Source: Candidatus Aerophobota bacterium
GTDB taxonomy: Bacteria; Aerophobota; Aerophobia; Aerophobales; AE-B3A
Assembly: GCA_030610725.1 (NCBI GenBank)
Contig: JAUWRE010000043.1
Coordinates: forward strand, 1 to 8,096
DNA length: 8,096 nucleotides
Direction: 5' to 3'
The notes beneath the pieces are model-generated. The model saw only the letters and a list, made by a program, of their open reading frames with translations, was not told the origin of the DNA and did not search any database. This document shows positions 5,520 to 8,096 of the stretch, in pieces (position 1 is the first letter of the stretch; each line of letters begins with the position of its first letter). Made by a program: the position numbers and the translations under genes.

Positions 5520-7214
5520 TTACATCCTTTCCAGCAATTTCATTCCTAAGAACTTCATCCCATTTCCCAGGACCTGTTTTGTAGCCCAGAACAAATTCAT
5601 TCTTGCCCTGGCTATTGTTGAGACTTCCCCTTTTACTCGCATTAAATGGTAAGCCTTATGAAAATAGCGAGCCAGTTCGAGTAAATAAGTGCAGAGGAAG
5701 GATGGTTCATATTTTTCCCCGGCTAGTTTAACTATTTCCGGATATCCGGTCAGCCATCTAATTAAAGAGACCGCCTCTTTTTCTTTGAAAAGAGAATAGT
5801 CAATCCTGTCGGTTAATTCAATACCAGACTTTCTCATTATGCCGGCTATACGAGCATGAGCATTTTGTAGGTAAAGACCAGTGTCTCCTTCGAAATTTAG
5901 TATCTTGTTCCAGTCAAACTCATAATTCTTGATTCTCTTATTAGATAAATCAGCAAAAATGATGGCTGATAATCCACAAATGTCAGCGGTCAATTTTGCA
6001 TTACTCAGTTGGGAAAACTTTTCCAGATTAGTTTTCATCTTTTCCAGGGCTCTTTTTTGACCTTCATCCAGGAGATCTTCCAGGAATATTACCTTACCCT
6101 TGCGGGTGGACATTCCCTGCACTCGTCCGAAGTCAACATGAATACAGTGGCTGGCCCATTTTCTTCCTAGAAGCTCCAGAATCTTAAAGAGCTGCTCAAA
6201 ATGAAGTTTTTGGTCTGTTCCTACAACATAGAGCATTTTATGGAAATGATACTTTTGGTAGCGTTCATCTGCGGCAGCGATATCTCGCGTTAAGTAGAGA
6301 GTTGTCCCATCTTCTTTTTTGAGCAGGGCTATGTTAAGGTTATATTCTTGCAGGTCAATAATTTTTGCTCCTTGTGAGGACTGCCAGAGCTTCTTGTCTT
6401 TGATTTCCCCTATTATTTTCTTCATATATTCGTTATATTGGCTCTCCCCGCTATAGACATCAAAAGAGATACCCAGTCTATTATAGATTTCCTCATATTT
6501 CTTAATGGAAAGGGCACGGAACTTTCGCCAGTATTCTAAAATTTCACTATCTTTATTCTCCATCCTTTTAAATAGCTCTCTAGCCTTAGAGTGCAAAGAA
6601 GGGTCTTCTTCAGCCGCCTGGTTTACTTTTACGTAAAGCTTATATAGATATTTAAGAGGGTCCTCTTTCAATTTTTCCTTATCTCCCCATTTCTGAAAAG
6701 CCAGGACAAGTAGTCCAAATTGTTTACCCCAATCACCCAGATAATTAATGGAAATTACCTTATATCCAAGAGCTTGATAGACATTCTTAAGGCAGTTACC
6801 AATGATGGTTGAGCGCAAGTGTCCTACATGGAAAGGCTTGGCTATGTTAGGAGAAGAATAGTCAATAACTATTGTTTGATTGCTTCCGATATCAGTTTCG
6901 CCAAACTTCTCTTTTTTTTGGTATATTTCAGAAAGGATTTCTTTTGTCAGGATTGTGTTATCAACTCTAAAATTTACATAGGGACCTATGTTTTCCACTG
7001 AGGAGATACCTTCAATTTTTCCAAGCTCTTTTGCAATGGTCATGGCTATTTCAGAGGGTGGCTGATGACGGATTTTACTTAGCTGAAAACAAGGGAAAGC
7101 AAAATCACCTCGGTTGGATTCGGTAGGTATCTCCAGCATCCTCTCTATATTCTCTTCAGGGAGGTTTACCACTTTTGCCAGCCCTGATATTATATTTTTC
7201 TTGAATTTGGTCAC
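5520..7214 (-). CDS. argS: Arginyl-tRNA synthetase
   Basis: This class I aminoacyl-tRNA synthetase charges tRNA-Arg with arginine at the cost of ATP in the cytoplasm. From the GTG at 7214 the protein is 564 residues, normal for ArgS. The N-terminal additional domain (about 1-95) includes RGDFAFPCFQLSK and ENIGPYVNF. The catalytic core has the HIGH-type motif in PNIAKPFHVGHLRST (HVGH at 129-132), YLGDWGKQFGLL, the LYLTRDIAAA block, and the KMSKS-type MSTRKGK at 368-374. The C-terminal DALR anticodon-binding domain has LQNAHARIAGIMRK and ends in the characteristic LLERM. The frame runs further upstream to 7310, but those 32 codons come from dispersed repeats and do not resemble ArgS. The GTG has GGGGA about 7 bases upstream on the minus strand and begins the usual TKFKKNIISGLAKV N-terminus. 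It is divergent from the isomerase-like gene at 7430. Confidence 0.94.
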   Translation of the reverse strand: MTKFKKNIISGLAKVVNLPEENIERMLEIPTESNRGDFAFPCFQLSKIRHQPPSEIAMTIAKELGKIEGISSVENIGPYVNFRVDNTILTKEILSEIYQKKEKFGETDIGSNQTIVIDYSSPNIAKPFHVGHLRSTIIGNCLKNVYQALGYKVISINYLGDWGKQFGLLVLAFQKWGDKEKLKEDPLKYLYKLYVKVNQAAEEDPSLHSKARELFKRMENKDSEILEYWRKFRALSIKKYEEIYNRLGISFDVYSGESQYNEYMKKIIGEIKDKKLWQSSQGAKIIDLQEYNLNIALLKKEDGTTLYLTRDIAAADERYQKYHFHKMLYVVGTDQKLHFEQLFKILELLGRKWASHCIHVDFGRVQGMSTRKGKVIFLEDLLDEGQKRALEKMKTNLEKFSQLSNAKLTADICGLSAIIFADLSNKRIKNYEFDWNKILNFEGDTGLYLQNAHARIAGIMRKSGIELTDRIDYSLFKEKEAVSLIRWLTGYPEIVKLAGEKYEPSFLCTYLLELARYFHKAYHLMRVKGEVSTIARARMNLFWATKQVLGNGMKFLGMKLLERM

Positions 7215-7232
7215 CTGAAATCCCCATAAATC

Positions 7233-7260
7233 GTTGCTCGTTGCTAGTTGCTCGTCGCTC
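7233..7260 (+). repeat. Heptad repeat array D (GTTGCTC-type)
   Basis: Four phased 7-bp units: GTTGCTC, GTTGCTA, GTTGCTC, GTCGCTC. The array lies 19 bp upstream of the argS GTG (minus-strand sense), so it would be in the argS leader if transcription starts above it. A copy of the palindromic element follows 21 bp away. Confidence 0.7.
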
Positions 7261-7281
7261 GAAATAAGCTCCACAACCCCT

Positions 7282-7336
7282 AGATTGCCACGCTCCTTCG
7301 GAGTTCGCAATGACGTGTTTCACTGAGTTTTTACGA
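7282..7336. repeat. Palindromic CATTGCGA-type element, copy 2 (single arm plus tail)
   Basis: AGATTGCCACGCTCC, then TTCGGAG, then TTCGCAATGAC (7282-7314) match the right arm of the copy at 1367-1394, and the following GTGTTTCACTGAGTTTTTAC matches the tail there. The left arm is absent. The arm itself contains a CTCC/GGAG mini-hairpin with a TTC loop. It sits in the divergent argS/7430 spacer. Confidence 0.65.
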
Positions 7337-7429
7337 AATAGGGCTGAATAGATACAAAAAATATACTGATAAACGTTTTTGCATTTACACAGAAGAAGAT
7401 ATACAGAGAAAGTTATCGGAGACAAAGAA

Positions 7430-8096
7430 ATGAAAAATCTGGAAAGAACAAAACTACTAAGACAGGCTCTGGAAAAAGATAAAGGGATTCTGCGTCTTGC
7501 TCCTACATGGGTGCCCAGGCAGCTTTTGGCACCAGGTGGTCGACTGAAGCTAGACAGGAGAGATCTGTATGCTTTTGGCGCAGATAGAGGAGGTATTGAG
7601 GAGAGGTGGCTTGCCTCTACAATCAATGCGGATAATGGACCAGGAACCCCTGCGGACGAGGGTTTAAGTTATATTGTCATAGATGGTAAAAAGGCGATTC
7701 TTCTTAAAGAGGCTATTGGGCTAGAAGGAGAGGCTATTCTGGGAAAGGAGATTATGGAAAAATATGGAGGTTGGGATGTATTAGCCAAGTTTTTTGATAT
7801 TTCAGGTGCTATTCCCCATCATCTTCATCAAAGTGACGAACAGGTAAAGCCATTAGGTAAAAGAGGAAAACCAGAAGCCTACTATTTTTCTCAACAGCTC
7901 AACCTTGTGGAAAATAGGTTTCCCTACACCTTTTTTGGCCTGCAGCCCGGAACAACGAAAGAGGATATTAAGAGGTGCCTCAAACGCTGGAATGAGGGGG
8001 ACAACGGTATCCTGACTTATTGTCAAGCCTACAAGCTTCAGCCAGGAACAGGCTGGTTCGTGCCTCCCTGCATCCTTCATGCTCCTGGCTCTCTTG
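7430..8096 (+). CDS. Class I mannose-6-phosphate isomerase-like cupin protein, 3' partial
   Basis: The first 222 residues are in the window and the frame is open at its end. The product resembles a family related to zinc-dependent type I phosphomannose isomerases, which interconvert mannose 6-phosphate and fructose 6-phosphate; the substrate of this branch is not established. Visible features are LRLAPTWVPRQLLAPGGRL near the N-terminus, DRGGIEERWLAST at about 52-64, the likely metal-binding IPHHLHQ (H131 and H133) at about 128-134, KPEAYYF with E149, FPYTFFGLQPGTTKEDI at about 164-180, and the cupin-like GTGWFVPPCILHAPGSL with H217 at about 206-222. The ATG at 7430 has GGAG (7418-7421) 8 bases upstream. 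It is divergent from argS; the spacer between them is filled with repeats. No other sugar gene is visible after it because the window ends. Confidence 0.8.
   Translation, partial: MKNLERTKLLRQALEKDKGILRLAPTWVPRQLLAPGGRLKLDRRDLYAFGADRGGIEERWLASTINADNGPGTPADEGLSYIVIDGKKAILLKEAIGLEGEAILGKEIMEKYGGWDVLAKFFDISGAIPHHLHQSDEQVKPLGKRGKPEAYYFSQQLNLVENRFPYTFFGLQPGTTKEDIKRCLKRWNEGDNGILTYCQAYKLQPGTGWFVPPCILHAPGSL

Noticed and set aside
7215..7310. 32-codon N-terminal extension of argS starting at ATG 7310
   Set aside because: These codons translate the palindromic element and heptad array D; they do not resemble ArgS, and the GTG at 7214 has a good ribosome-binding motif and gives the normal N-terminus.
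7330..7367. Promoter for the isomerase-like gene (TTTACG ... TATACT)
   Set aside because: The spacing of 26 bp is too long, and no acceptable -35 box lies 16-18 bp upstream of TATACT.
7156..7626. Minus-strand 156-codon open frame
   Set aside because: It overlaps the isomerase-like gene, the repeat spacer and the start of argS in other frames, and its translation matches nothing recognisable.

Overview
The window looks like chromosomal DNA of an uncultivated bacterium with moderate to low G+C. Gene content does not fix the phylum. The archaeal-type phosphoglycerate mutase, the bacterial BFN-domain protein, the many AT-rich spacers packed with short dispersed repeats and a group II intron together suggest a candidate-phylum (Omnitrophota-like) or anaerobic deep-branching bacterium. 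That placement is inference.

Layout, left to right: the plus strand carries a 5'-truncated apgM-type phosphoglycerate mutase (2-1213), a repeat-bearing spacer, a BFN/DUF151 protein (1449-1940), a second repeat-rich spacer, and a zinc-dependent GatD-like dehydrogenase (2232-3290). Converging on the latter is a minus-strand gene pair (3872-3319): a lysine-rich 106-residue protein of unknown function, overlapping by 4 bp a short, apparently C-terminally truncated nucleotidyltransferase. The pair has a good sigma70-like promoter. From 4026 to about 4805 the plus strand encodes no protein but carries the hallmarks of a group II intron: a 5' GTGCAG, the ACAGGGTGAAAGT hairpin, the CCGTAGCGAAAGCGAACC segment, a domain V with an AGC triad, and a domain VI stem ending in AC. 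It has no reverse transcriptase ORF. Beyond it, on the minus strand, lie pyrE (5370-4846) and argS (GTG start at 7214, to 5520). A divergent plus-strand gene at 7430, open at the window end, encodes a class I mannose-6-phosphate-isomerase-like cupin enzyme.

The genes are housekeeping (glycolysis, pyrimidine synthesis, tRNA charging, sugar metabolism) and do not form one pathway. The most interesting content is between them. Four spacers carry arrays of 7-bp units that differ in sequence from array to array but fit the pattern GTNNNNC. Two of these arrays sit next to copies of the same palindromic CATTGCGA-type element, and a third sits in a spacer with three copies of an ACGCAGAT-type repeat. 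The ORF-less intron has a damaged domain V base and an enlarged domain VI, and looks like a decaying or trans-dependent element.
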